This document shows positions 8,549-17,153 of a DNA stretch of 64,000 nt, one piece after another. Both the position numbers and the translations under genes were made by a program. Where the stretch lies: the NCBI RefSeq assembly GCF_900129225.1, contig NZ_FQUG01000002.1:582601-646600 (forward strand). Direction: 5' to 3'. Each line of letters opens with the position of its first letter. Position 1 is the stretch's first letter. This DNA comes from Schwartzia succinivorans DSM 10502. Its GTDB lineage: Bacteria > Bacillota > Negativicutes > Selenomonadales > Selenomonadaceae. Under the pieces are notes generated by a model. The model had not been told where the DNA came from. It did not search any database and saw only the letters and a program-made list of their open reading frames with translations.

Positions 8549-9265
8549 ATGAATGATATGGAGGCTTTGACTCCTGAGGAGAAAAAAGCCAAAGAGAAAA
8601 AGGAAAAAAGACTTAAGCGCAAGCAGGCGCGGGCAGAGTTCAGAAAAGGAATCCTGGCGAAGGTCAACCGCAGGGAAATACTGCTGGAAAAACATAACTG
8701 CGGAATGCTGCCGTCTGATTATCTGACTGCGTTCGACCTTGAGGGCGCAGGATTTTCAGAGGATGACATCATTGAAATCGGCGCTGTAAAAATCAACCTG
8801 AAAACAGGGGAAACAGAAGAGTTTCATGAGATGATGACCCCGCGAACAAGGTTGAATAAATACGTTACACAGATTACCGGCATTACGATTGATGAGTTAG
8901 TGGGAAAACGCAGACTGCAGGAGGTCCTGCCCGAGTTTTTTGATTTTGTGGGAGACAGTATCCTGCTTGGACACTCCATAGGAAATAATGATATCGTACA
9001 GCTGAATCTTGCCCGACAGCGCTTCAAGCTGAAAGGCTATAATTTTTACAAATATTTTGTGGATACTGAACGTATGGCGCACAGACTGCTGGATGATGCG
9101 GACCCGCCGGTGATAAAATTCGGTCTTGAACCGCTTCTGCAGAAATATGGCGTTGTACTTACCGAAAATCACCGCGCGCTGGCAGATGCCTATGCATCCT
9201 ATCAGCTCTTACGGATATTCATGAAAAATGAGGGAAGAGATGGAATACTCCCACAAATTGGATGA
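8549..9265 (+). CDS. DEDDh 3'-5' exonuclease (DnaQ-like)
   Basis: 238 aa. After a charged, lysine-rich N-terminal tail of ~45 residues, the exonuclease domain starts at YLTAFDLEGAG, where the metal-binding D and E sit; it continues with HSIGNNDIVQLNLA (second D) and ends with ENHRALADA (H and D). This is the full DEDDh set of the PolC/DnaQ proofreading family. With no polymerase or helicase domain attached it is probably a stand-alone nuclease in DNA repair or RNA turnover. The basic leader may bind nucleic acid. The dipeptidase gene begins 16 bases after the stop. Confidence 0.85.
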   Translation: MNDMEALTPEEKKAKEKKEKRLKRKQARAEFRKGILAKVNRREILLEKHNCGMLPSDYLTAFDLEGAGFSEDDIIEIGAVKINLKTGETEEFHEMMTPRTRLNKYVTQITGITIDELVGKRRLQEVLPEFFDFVGDSILLGHSIGNNDIVQLNLARQRFKLKGYNFYKYFVDTERMAHRLLDDADPPVIKFGLEPLLQKYGVVLTENHRALADAYASYQLLRIFMKNEGRDGILPQIG

Positions 9266-9281
9266 AAGGGAGACTAATCGC

Positions 9282-10409
9282 ATGAAAAAAGGCTTTGTTC
9301 TGGCCATTGCAGCCTGTGCGTTATTTATGTCAGCATCAGCGTCAGAGGCATGCACGACGGCTATTATCACAAAGGGAGCGGCTGCTGACGGAAGCACTTA
9401 TGTCACTCATTCAAACGATACTTATGCAAGTGATCCCTGTATTGTTTACGTACCTGCGAAGGACCACGCACCCGGCAGCAAAAGAAAGGTATATCCTGCG
9501 GCTATTGCATGGGATGACCTGCCTGAATATAATTGCTACGGCAATCCGCGTCTTGTCGCCCCTGAGCGTGCTGAGTCATATGACTATCCCGATAAGGAAC
9601 TGACAAAACCGCTGGGAGAAATTCCGGAGTCTGCGCACACCTATGCCTATATTGACAGTGATTACGGAGTTATGAACGAGCATGGGCTTATGCTGGGTGA
9701 ATGTACAAATAACTCAAAGCATCTGGAATATCTTGAACCTAAGGAAGGACATGGCATATTTTACGCCTCGGAGCTTGGACGCGTTGCTTTGGAACGCTGC
9801 CGTACAGCACGTGAAGCCGTTAAGCTTATGGGCAGTCTTATTGACGAATACGGCCTTTGGGGAACAGGAGAAACACTTCTGGTGGCAGATAAGGAAGAAG
9901 GCTGGGTGCTGGAGATGCAGCCGACTCCATCGGGGAAAGGTGGATTTTGGATTGCTCAGCGTGTTCCTGACGGAGAATTTTTTGTTGCTGCCAACCAGTT
10001 CCGGATACGGGAAATAAAAAAAGACAGTCCTGATCAGATATACAATCCGAGACTTCCGGAAATGCTTAGAAAAGCAGGCTGGGCAGCTTACGACAAAAAA
10101 GGTAATCTGGATTGGGTGCTCTCTATGCGGGCCGTAGAGGATTATCATCCATATTATTCACTGCGTCGTGTTTGGCGTGCCTTGAGCCTTGCAGCTCCAT
10201 CCGCCAAGCTTCCGCCCAAGGTTAAGGAATGGGATACGGATAAGTACCCGTTCTCAATTAAGCCGGACCATCTACTGACGTTGGATGAGATTATGGATAT
10301 TCACCGCGATGCCTACGAAGGCACGGAATTTGACAGAAAAAAAGATATGGGGCAGGGCTCTTTGCTTCACCGTATCGCTACGGCGACAGTAAATGGGAGC
10401 GAAGTATAA
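9282..10409 (+). CDS. C69-family dipeptidase, N-terminal part (frame broken)
   Basis: 375 aa in this frame. A signal peptide (FVLAIAACALFMSASASEA) ends directly before CTTAIITKGAAADGS, whose Cys is the nucleophile uncovered on processing in C69 dipeptidases. The homologous body (THSNDTYASDPCIVYVPA, DSDYGVMNEHGLMLGECTNN, GWVLEMQP) runs to about residue 355. The family continues for ~150 residues more; here the frame stops early and the rest lies in the -1 frame. The ATG at 9282 is chosen because GAAAGGGAG precedes it and the signal peptide then starts MKK. An earlier ATG at 9228 would overlap the exonuclease. As written the product lacks its C-terminal third. Confidence 0.85.
   Translation: MKKGFVLAIAACALFMSASASEACTTAIITKGAAADGSTYVTHSNDTYASDPCIVYVPAKDHAPGSKRKVYPAAIAWDDLPEYNCYGNPRLVAPERAESYDYPDKELTKPLGEIPESAHTYAYIDSDYGVMNEHGLMLGECTNNSKHLEYLEPKEGHGIFYASELGRVALERCRTAREAVKLMGSLIDEYGLWGTGETLLVADKEEGWVLEMQPTPSGKGGFWIAQRVPDGEFFVAANQFRIREIKKDSPDQIYNPRLPEMLRKAGWAAYDKKGNLDWVLSMRAVEDYHPYYSLRRVWRALSLAAPSAKLPPKVKEWDTDKYPFSIKPDHLLTLDEIMDIHRDAYEGTEFDRKKDMGQGSLLHRIATATVNGSEV
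10337..10352 (+). other. A7 and G4 homopolymer stretch at the C69 frame break
   Basis: Seven A (10337-10343), phased as A AAA AAA relative to the upstream frame, then gatat and four G (10349-10352). Loss of one base here, or a -1 slip of the ribosome on the A run, joins the two halves of the dipeptidase. A GAAGG lies 15 bases upstream and a small hairpin (ccgta/tacgg) 26 bases downstream. Confidence 0.7.
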
Positions 10410-10444
10410 CGGGACGTCATATCGCGTATACGTGGATAACACAG

Positions 10445-10876
10445 ATGAACGATAAAATTCCTGCTCCTATGTTTTGGATTTCCATGAATGCACCGGCAGA
10501 AAGCGTTTACATCCCATTCGCCGTAGCCCCGATGCCTGAAGCGTATAATAAAGCCGACAGGACAAAATTCGACCTTGAAAAAGCATGGTGGATTTCGCAG
10601 CAGGTGACGATGCTTACGCGTGGATATTACAGCGCGCTTCAGCCCGAGGTGCTTGAAACTGCAAAGAAATATGAAAAGCAGTCAATGGAGCTTGTGGAAA
10701 AATCCAAAGGACAGTCGGCAGAGGAGTTTGCCGAAACGCTTAGAGAAAACGCCGAAAAAACTCTTGCGGACTGGAGAAATCTCTACGGAAATCTTCTCAT
10801 TGTCCACGACGGTGATCATCATATTGATTACGATGAAGCACACCGCCCAAAGGCTGATAATGTAGAAAAATATTAA
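10445..10876 (+). pseudogene. C69-family dipeptidase, C-terminal part
   Basis: 143 codons from the first ATG, but homology in this frame begins earlier, near 10345, with AGLFASPYRYGDSKWERSI, which is the family block that should follow the end of the upstream piece. It continues IAYTWITQ, PMFWISMNAPAESVYIPF and a helical ending, as in the last third of peptidase C69. It has no ribosome binding site of its own and no known function alone. The continuous homology without stops after the break argues for a recent mutation, a sequencing error, or recoding, not for old decay. Confidence 0.75.
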
Positions 10877-10902
10877 CTCGGATACGGAAAAATTTTAAGC
10901 TC

Positions 10903-10945
10903 AAATGCCCTAAGCATCATTTTATGGTGTTTAGGGCATTTTTGA
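10903..10945 (+). terminator. Terminator after the C69 dipeptidase
   Basis: Stem aaatgccctaa/ttagggcattt with a T-run, 27 bases after the stop. Confidence 0.8.
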
Positions 10946-11121
10946 TATGGTATCAATAAATTAAAAATTGCCCATCCTTTTGTATATCATAATCTGTCAC
11001 AATTTACTTTAACGGGACAAGTTTTTTCGATAGTAGATATTTCGATGGCCGGGTAAGAATGGATTGATCAGAACCAGTTCAGCTTCCGAGGAGAGGAAGG
11101 ATTTTTTTATTGTTGTAACTA

Positions 11122-11150
11122 TTGACATTACATCGAGGTGATAGTACTAT
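11122..11150 (+). promoter_or_regulatory. Sigma-70 promoter of the cupin-Rrf2-UvrA module
   Basis: TTGACA, 17-base spacer, TACTAT. The -10 box runs into the left arm of the palindrome at 11148-11182, and a further ATTGTTGTA half-site (11109-11117) lies just upstream of the -35 box. Confidence 0.75.
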
Positions 11151-11182
11151 ATTGTTGTAGTCGAAGTGATTACAACAATATA
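11148..11182 (+). promoter_or_regulatory. Palindromic operator with 12-bp perfect arms
   Basis: Arms TATATTGTTGTA and TACAACAATATA separated by 11 bases, centred on the likely transcription start. The size and position fit binding of a dimeric repressor, most simply the Rrf2 regulator encoded two genes on; binding is inferred, not shown. Confidence 0.7.
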
Positions 11183-11207
11183 AGTAAAGTATTTGGAGGA
11201 GAGTAAG

Positions 11208-11564
11208 ATGACAAATTTCAAGAAGGTAAGTGTGGCAAATGATGCACGGACGGAGCTTCATGACAAATTGCAGTTGACGGGCGCTGAGATAAGCGTAAAT
11301 AATCTGCCCGCCGGAGCCGGCGTTCCCTTTGTGCATTATCACAAGAAGAATGAGGAAATCTACTTTATCACGGGTGGCAAAGGCAAGGCTGTGATTGATG
11401 GTGAGACGGTGGAACTTAAAGCCGGTGACTGGCTGCGCATTTCTCCGGCTGGCCGTCGCCAGTTCTCTGCAGCCGCTGATGAGGGCATAAGCTATATTTG
11501 CATACAGGTACGGGAAAATTCTTTGGAGGAATACACCGCTGACGATGCCGGTATTGAACAGTAA
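11208..11564 (+). CDS. Small cupin-domain protein
   Basis: 118 aa, a single cupin barrel. The metal-binding motif is HYHKKNEEIYFITGGKG (two His, one Glu) near residues 44-60, and the second cupin motif lies around GDWLRISPAGRRQF. Proteins of this size act as small-molecule binders or isomerases and dioxygenase-like enzymes; the substrate is not predictable. It is first in the module with the Rrf2 regulator and UvrA2-like protein. The start is the ATG seven bases after GGAGGAGAG. A role in sensing or clearing an electrophile or metal-bound compound would fit the neighbours but is a guess. Confidence 0.8.
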   Translation: MTNFKKVSVANDARTELHDKLQLTGAEISVNNLPAGAGVPFVHYHKKNEEIYFITGGKGKAVIDGETVELKAGDWLRISPAGRRQFSAAADEGISYICIQVRENSLEEYTADDAGIEQ

Positions 11565-11571
11565 ACCCTGA

Positions 11572-11622
11572 TTGACAAAAAAGATCTCATTGTAATAACA
11601 TGTCTTACAATGAGATTTTTTT
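11572..11622 (+). promoter_or_regulatory. Second palindrome: terminator of the cupin gene and possible operator of the Rrf2 gene
   Basis: Perfect 12-base arms ATCTCATTGTAA (11584-11595) and TTACAATGAGAT (11605-11616) with a 9-base loop, then seven T: the shape of an intrinsic terminator. A TTGACA lies just upstream (11572-11577). The arms share TTGTA/TACAA with the operator at 11148, so the same repressor may also bind here. Confidence 0.6.
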
Positions 11623-11636
11623 ATGGGGATGATACT

Positions 11637-12071
11637 GTGCAATTTTCGTTTCGTATGCCGGTGGCAGTACAGATTTTGCTTTGTATTGCCAAATTTGGCG
11701 GTATGTTTAAAACCACATCAACCTTTTTGGCCTCCAGTGTCAATGTTCACCCGGTTATCATTCGCAAGACCTTGGGGCAGCTGAGAAACGCCGGGTTGGT
11801 GGAAGTGGCTGCCGGAGTCGGTGGAGCAAAGCTGATGAAGAAGCCGCAGGATATTACCTTGCAGGATATCTTTCAGGCCGTGGAGGATGATGAGGATTTG
11901 TTCCATATTCAGGACAATCCAAATCCACGTTGTCCTGTGGGGAGGAATATCAAGCTGGTGCTGGGAAGCCGCTTGTCGACGGTCAAGGAACATATGCTGG
12001 CAGATTTTTCACAAATAACGTTGGAAGACCTGCTGGCTGACGTAGCGAAGGCAGAAGAGAAGCAGCAATAA
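11637..12071 (+). CDS. Rrf2-family transcription regulator
   Basis: 144 aa. It has the Rrf2 winged helix (VQFSFRMPVAVQILLCIAKF, then SSVNVHPVIIRKTLGQLRNA and GLVEV) and is closest in layout to the YwnA type. One Cys near residue 100 (NPRCPVG) is present; the three-Cys FeS set of IscR/NsrR is absent, so it is unlikely to hold an Fe-S cluster. The start is taken as GTG at 11637, which gives the family's usual N-terminus and has a GGGG site upstream; an ATG at 11610 lies inside the palindrome. Likely represses its own module through the operators at 11148 and 11584. Confidence 0.83.
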   Translation: MQFSFRMPVAVQILLCIAKFGGMFKTTSTFLASSVNVHPVIIRKTLGQLRNAGLVEVAAGVGGAKLMKKPQDITLQDIFQAVEDDEDLFHIQDNPNPRCPVGRNIKLVLGSRLSTVKEHMLADFSQITLEDLLADVAKAEEKQQ

Positions 12072-12097
12072 ACGTAATTTAAGTGGAGGGGTTGGAC

Positions 12098-14611
12098 ATG
12101 GGCGATAAAGAACGTCCAAGGAATATTATCGTCAGAGGTGCTCGCGTGCATAATCTGAAAAATATTGATGTGGATATCCCCCTTGGAAAATTGGTAGCCA
12201 TTGCCGGGGTGTCCGGCTCGGGAAAATCGTCGTTAGCGTTGGGGACTTTGTACGCGGAAGGTTCACGCCGTTATTTGGAGGCACTGTCTACATACACACG
12301 ACGCCGCATTACGCAAGCCGGCAAAGCCGACGTGGAAGAAATCCGTCATGTACCGGCAGCTCTGGCTCTCCATCAGCGTCCGGGTGTTCCGGGGGTGCGC
12401 AGTACATTTGGCACAGCCTCGGAGTTGCTTAACAGCCTGCGTCTGTTATTTTCAAGGTTGGGAAGCCATACCTGTCCCAATGGACATCTTTGTCCGCCAA
12501 ATATGGATGTAGCGCTGATGCTGCCAACGAAATGCCCGGTCTGCGGCGAGGAGTTTTATGGTCCCGGAGCTGAGGCTATGGCCTTTAACTCGGAAGGTGC
12601 ATGCCCGCATTGCTCAGGGACAGGGATTGTGCGTACGGTTGATGAGGCAAGTCTCGTGCCGGACGAAAGCCTGTCCATTGCCGAGGGGGCGGTGGCTCCC
12701 TGGCAGACGCTGATGTGGTCGTTGATGAAGGATATCGCCAAGGAGATGGGCGTGCGGATTGATGTACCTTTCCGTGACTTGACCCCCGTAGAGAAGGAGG
12801 TTGTCTTTCACGGCCCGGCAGAGAAAAAACATATCCTCTATGTCAATGAAAAGACCAATGTGGCGGCAGAGATGGATTTCACTTACTATAATGCAGTATA
12901 TACGGTGGAAAATGCTTTGGCGAAGGTCAAGGACGAAAAAGGCATGAAACGGGTGGAAAAATTCCTGCATGAGGCATCCTGCCCTGAATGTCAGGGTACG
13001 CGGCTCTCGGCTAAGGTGCGCTCCACCAGACTGGCAGGGAAAAATCTTGCCGAGGCCACAGCCATGACCTTGGATGAGCTGATTCCCTGGGTAAAGGCTG
13101 TGCCGGATACACTGCCTCAGGAAATGCGTCCTATGGCCGAAAGCATCGCCGAGTCCTTTTTGGATAACGCCCGCAGGCTGAAGGAGCTGGGCCTTGGCTA
13201 TCTATCCCTTGACCGTGCCAGCAGTACTCTTTCTACCGGCGAGCGCCAGCGTGTGCAGCTGGCAAGAGCCGTGCGAAATGAAACCACAGGTGTGCTTTAT
13301 GTACTCGATGAGCCCAGCATCGGTCTGCACCCGGCTAATATCGAAGGGCTTCTGGATGTGATTGACAGCCTGCTCAGGGACGGCAATTCCGTGGTTCTGG
13401 TTGACCATGATGTGCATGTGCTGCAGCATGCCGATTATATGATTGAACTCGGGCCGCTGGCCGGAAGCGAAGGGGGCAGTTTGCTCTTTGCCGGGGATAT
13501 GCAAGCGGCAGCAGAGAGCAAAGTTTCCAAGATTGCACCCTTCCTGCGCGGTGGGGCAAATTGCAACCTGCGGAAGCGTGCGTCTTTGGAAAAGATGTTT
13601 GAGCCGGGCACCATCCATCTGGAAACGAATCAGCTGCATACGGTAAGGCCCTTGCAGGTGGATATTCCCAAGGGCAGGCTGACGGTGGTGACAGGTGTAT
13701 CAGGCTCGGGTAAGACTACCATGGTGCTTGAGTGTCTGCTTCCTGCTTTGACGGCCAATATCGAAGGAGACAAGCTGCCGCCACAGGTCAAAGTCATAAG
13801 TGCCGAGGGTATACGCAGGGCTAATCTGATTGATGCCTCGCCTATCGGCATCAACATCCGTTCCACTGTGGCAACCTATAGTGGCGTGCTGGATGAACTG
13901 CGCAAGCTCTATGCCGGCACTGCTGCGGCCAAAGAGAAAAAATGGAAAGCAGGAGCTTTTTCATATAATACAGGCAAACTGCGCTGTCCCACCTGCGACG
14001 GCACGGGACAGATTTCACTTGATGTACAGTTCCTGCCTGATGTGACAATTACCTGCCCGGATTGTGATGGGCGGCGTTATAGCGAGGAAGTTAAAGATGT
14101 TATCTGGCAGGCAGAAGGTGCAGAGCATGGCTATACTTTGCCGGAGATACTCTCCCTGACCGTAAAGGAGGCACTGCCGCTTTTTGCAAAACAGAAGAAG
14201 ATTTATGGGAAGCTTTCAACCCTTAATGATTTAGGCCTTGGCTATCTGACATTGGGGGAGGATACTCCCGCTCTCTCAGGCGGCGAAGCCCAGCGGCTGA
14301 AGCTGGCAAGTGAGATGGGCAGGACACAGGAAGATACGGTGTTTGTATTTGATGAACCGACCATTGGTCTGCATCCCCTGGATGTGCAGGTACTTCTGCA
14401 GGTCTTCGACCGTCTGGTGGAAGCCGGAGCTACTGTAATTGTCATTGAGCATGATCTGGATGTAATCATCAATGCGGATTACATTATAGATATGGGCCCT
14501 GAAGGCGGCGAAAAAGGAGGCCGCATCGTAGCCTGCGGTACGCCGGAAAATGTAGCGGCTGCTAATGACAGCATTACAGGCAAATACATCGCACGGGAAA
14601 TCATGAGGTGA
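12098..14611 (+). CDS. UvrA2-like excinuclease ABC subunit A paralogue
   Basis: 837 aa, shorter than the ~940 aa of standard UvrA. Two ABC ATPase modules are present: first Walker A GVSGSGKSSLA near residue 43 with signature STGERQRVQLARA near 380, second Walker A GVSGSGKTTM near 535 with signature LSGGEAQRLKLA near 725. Zinc-binding Cys pairs occur (CPVCGEEF...CPHCSG; CPTCDGTG...CPDCDG). The shortening fits the UvrA2 class, which lacks part of the UvrB-binding region and is tied to drug or DNA-adduct tolerance. The ATG at 12098 has GGAGGGG upstream. Leucine codons favour TTG/CTG, unlike the CTT/CTC of the flanking core genes, suggesting transfer. Confidence 0.87.
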   Translation: MGDKERPRNIIVRGARVHNLKNIDVDIPLGKLVAIAGVSGSGKSSLALGTLYAEGSRRYLEALSTYTRRRITQAGKADVEEIRHVPAALALHQRPGVPGVRSTFGTASELLNSLRLLFSRLGSHTCPNGHLCPPNMDVALMLPTKCPVCGEEFYGPGAEAMAFNSEGACPHCSGTGIVRTVDEASLVPDESLSIAEGAVAPWQTLMWSLMKDIAKEMGVRIDVPFRDLTPVEKEVVFHGPAEKKHILYVNEKTNVAAEMDFTYYNAVYTVENALAKVKDEKGMKRVEKFLHEASCPECQGTRLSAKVRSTRLAGKNLAEATAMTLDELIPWVKAVPDTLPQEMRPMAESIAESFLDNARRLKELGLGYLSLDRASSTLSTGERQRVQLARAVRNETTGVLYVLDEPSIGLHPANIEGLLDVIDSLLRDGNSVVLVDHDVHVLQHADYMIELGPLAGSEGGSLLFAGDMQAAAESKVSKIAPFLRGGANCNLRKRASLEKMFEPGTIHLETNQLHTVRPLQVDIPKGRLTVVTGVSGSGKTTMVLECLLPALTANIEGDKLPPQVKVISAEGIRRANLIDASPIGINIRSTVATYSGVLDELRKLYAGTAAAKEKKWKAGAFSYNTGKLRCPTCDGTGQISLDVQFLPDVTITCPDCDGRRYSEEVKDVIWQAEGAEHGYTLPEILSLTVKEALPLFAKQKKIYGKLSTLNDLGLGYLTLGEDTPALSGGEAQRLKLASEMGRTQEDTVFVFDEPTIGLHPLDVQVLLQVFDRLVEAGATVIVIEHDLDVIINADYIIDMGPEGGEKGGRIVACGTPENVAAANDSITGKYIAREIMR

Positions 14612-15140
14612 CATGGTTGGAGTTCCCTACAGTAGAATACGCGGCTATTCTCTATAGCTAAAAATTTATGTGATAGCAGGAAAAGCTCTTTCCTTCGGGA
14701 AAGTCTTGGTAAAATATCACTAAGAGTATTTCGGGAAAAGCTATATGGGGGAGTGTTTACGATGTTTGGTCTGCCGGAAAAAGAGCCGTGGCAAGCCACC
14801 AACTTTATCCGCTGATCGGAGAAAAAAACACAAAAACAGCCAGCTGGTTTGCCGGCTTAGGCTTCTGAGCAAGCGACAGACCGGGAAATCCTGGATGAAG
14901 ATTTTTGCGGACGGATAGTCTTACTGGCAGGGAGAACTTATGAAGCAGAATATGAACAGGCAAACTACTGTTTTAGGTTCATGAATTATGCTGTTATTTA
15001 TGTTGGGCAAAATCCATTCCATGGCTGGCAAAAGGTCATCAGATGGAACTTGAAGAAATTATGCTAAGACATATAGCTAATAAAAGTTTATTAAGTATGG
15101 TCATTATGATTAGTCTCCTGGTATTGCAGAATAATTTAGA
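14612..15140. other. Degraded intergenic stretch
   Basis: 529 bases between two converging genes. A 206-base open frame without a start (14861-15067) and a short one beginning MFGLPEKEPWQ at 14761 hint at a decayed gene, but neither was recognised. A small ctttcc-ttcg-ggaaag hairpin at 14689 could end the UvrA2 transcript. No promoter or RNA gene was seen. Confidence 0.4.
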
Positions 15141-16961
15141 TTACATTTTATATCCGGTGGCTTCAGCTTTAGCGTACCATTCCTGGGCTTTCTGCATGTC
15201 TTTTTCTACGCCAAGTCCATTTTCATACATATGTCCCAAAGCTGCCATGGCCGGTGCGGCGATAATGTCACCGCGTTGGGCAGCTTTTTTGTATAAGGTC
15301 AACGCCCTGCTGTAATCCTGGGGAACGCCGCTGCCGGTTTCGTATAAGCGGCCTAAATAATACGTGCCCGTGATATCGCCACGTTCGGCTGCGATGCCGT
15401 ACCATTTGGCGGCTTCCTTGGTATTGGCTTTTACGCCGTAACCGTGTTCGTAGCAGAGGCCAATGTAACGTGGAGCTTTCATGTGTCCTTTGCTGTTGGC
15501 AGCAGTGAAATTTTCGAGAGCTTTTTCATAGTCACCGGCGTTGTAGGCGGCGAGTCCGGCATCATGCAAAGCTTTGGCAAGAAAGCTGCGATGACCTTGC
15601 CGGCTGTCATCTTTGCGCTGCTGAAACAGCCAGTCGCGGATAGCCTCAATATCATAGGCAAATGACCAGGTATACATATGGTTTCCTCCGGCAAAAACGG
15701 AGTAATTTATGTTGGCGTTTTCTGCAGCCATTTCTCTAACCCTGCTATTGATTTCATTCAAGTCAGCATGACTGTCCCAGAAGGTGTTGTTCCGTGCAAC
15801 CTTGCTGCCAAGTGATTGCCAAAGGTCTGTGGCGGAATTCATGCCGGGAAAGGCCTTTGGATCACCCTCACAGACGGTTATCCAGAGTTTCTTGTCCTTC
15901 ATGGCGGCCATTTCCTCAACATTCCATTGACAAGCCACCAGCCACTGTGCGGCAAACAAATCCGGATATTTATCACTTATGGCGATGTTGGCCATACCGC
16001 CCTGAGACTGGCCGGTGCCGTAGATGCGGTTTTTGTCTACGCTGTAACGTTCAATCACGTCATGGAGTAAATCGGTTACAAGCGTAAGACCGGGGGTCCA
16101 TACATTTTCATCAGTAGTCATCATGCCTATTTTTTCTACCAAATCTGCAGTATATTGGGGCGCAAGAATAATGCATTCATGTTTTGCCTGTTCGCCGGCG
16201 CTGGTCCAAATGGTGGCGCCGTTGCCTTGAAACAGCGGTGTTTTTACGGCGTTGATGTTTGCACTGGCATCAGCCACGAAGAACAGCAGCGGATATTTCT
16301 TATTGGGGTCATAGTTTCGGGGCAGGTACAGACTATAGGGAATCGTGGCACCTACCTGCTTGTCGGTGTATTCATATTGTTGGAAACGCTCTATGTCCGG
16401 TTCTTTTATTGCTGTTGCGTCTAAAGTCAGTGGGGCAAGCGTTGTTCCGTCAATTGCGGTAAGGGAGCACAGCTGCTGCACCCGGAGGGATAAATCCGGA
16501 AGCTTCCTGTTGGAGCGTCTTGGGGCATCCGTTCCTTTGCGCTCCTTATCCGTAAGTGGCTTTTCCGGACGTCCGGGTTTTTGACTCAAGTCGCCGTCAT
16601 AAACATTGTTCTTTGTGACAAAATGCAAAATGACATAACGTCCTGCCTTTGATTTGCCTGCAGATTCAGGCTTGTCGTTTACTGTTACAGACGCTATCTC
16701 CCTGCCTGTAACGGCAAAGTCTGTGGACTTTACGGATGACGGCAAAAGTTCCTTCGGGTATTCCAGTATAGCCTCGTCAACCTGCTCTCCACTGCCATAT
16801 ACGTGAGTTACGGCTGTAACCTTTTGCAGGCATTGAACTGTAGCAGTTGACTGAAGCTCACATGACTGCACGGCCGCTGCCTGTGCCGGCAGTGGGGCAG
16901 GAAGCATAAATGCTCCCGTCCCCACTAAGGATAGTGCCAATATTTTTTGAAATCTGCGCAT
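15141..16961 (-). CDS. Secreted alpha/beta-hydrolase (esterase) with C-terminal Sel1-like repeats
   Basis: 606 aa. A signal peptide (basic RRFQKI, then ALSLVGTGAFMLPAPLPAQA) is followed by a ~180-residue region of unknown fold, then a hydrolase domain of the PHB-depolymerase/feruloyl-esterase type: IPYSLYLPRNYDPNKKYPLL, nucleophile GTGQSQGGM near residue 318, and a late GGNHMYTW with the likely catalytic His. From about residue 470 come three to four Sel1-like repeats (AAKWYGIAAERGDITGTYYL, ALTLYKKAAQRGD, AQEWYAKA). The fusion is unusual: Sel1 repeats normally mediate protein contacts. The second of two ATGs has GGAGG at the right distance. Probably periplasmic; substrate unknown. Confidence 0.8.
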   Translation of the reverse strand: MRRFQKILALSLVGTGAFMLPAPLPAQAAAVQSCELQSTATVQCLQKVTAVTHVYGSGEQVDEAILEYPKELLPSSVKSTDFAVTGREIASVTVNDKPESAGKSKAGRYVILHFVTKNNVYDGDLSQKPGRPEKPLTDKERKGTDAPRRSNRKLPDLSLRVQQLCSLTAIDGTTLAPLTLDATAIKEPDIERFQQYEYTDKQVGATIPYSLYLPRNYDPNKKYPLLFFVADASANINAVKTPLFQGNGATIWTSAGEQAKHECIILAPQYTADLVEKIGMMTTDENVWTPGLTLVTDLLHDVIERYSVDKNRIYGTGQSQGGMANIAISDKYPDLFAAQWLVACQWNVEEMAAMKDKKLWITVCEGDPKAFPGMNSATDLWQSLGSKVARNNTFWDSHADLNEINSRVREMAAENANINYSVFAGGNHMYTWSFAYDIEAIRDWLFQQRKDDSRQGHRSFLAKALHDAGLAAYNAGDYEKALENFTAANSKGHMKAPRYIGLCYEHGYGVKANTKEAAKWYGIAAERGDITGTYYLGRLYETGSGVPQDYSRALTLYKKAAQRGDIIAAPAMAALGHMYENGLGVEKDMQKAQEWYAKAEATGYKM

Positions 16962-16990
16962 AATCATACCTCCATATTTATTTTAAGCAA

Positions 16991-17087
16991 TAAAAAAATC
17001 GACGTTCCCTAAAAAGGGCAGAAAACACCTATCCGTTTTCCACGTCGATTTTCTGCTGCTGCTGCAGCACGGCTCCTACACAGCCGT
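16991..17087 (-). promoter_or_regulatory. Structured leader (three-way junction plus hairpin) before the esterase gene
   Basis: Read on the minus strand, a hairpin acggct/agccgt comes first, then an 11-bp outer stem (aaaatcgacgt/acgtcgatttt) that encloses two perfect hairpins (gaaaac/gttttc and ccct/aggg), ending in TTTTTTTA. The end lies ~20 bases before the ribosome binding site, leaving no room for a promoter in between. It looks like an attenuator. It matches no riboswitch class that I recognise. Confidence 0.6.
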
Positions 17088-17153
17088 TATGCTATTTTAA
17101 ATAAAACTCGTCAAAAGAGGAAAGTCTGCCTTGGGCAAAACTTTAACCAGGAC

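Noticed and set aside
14612..15140. Intact small gene between uvrA2 and the esterase
   Set aside because: Open stretches lack starts and ribosome binding sites and are interrupted; at most a decayed gene.
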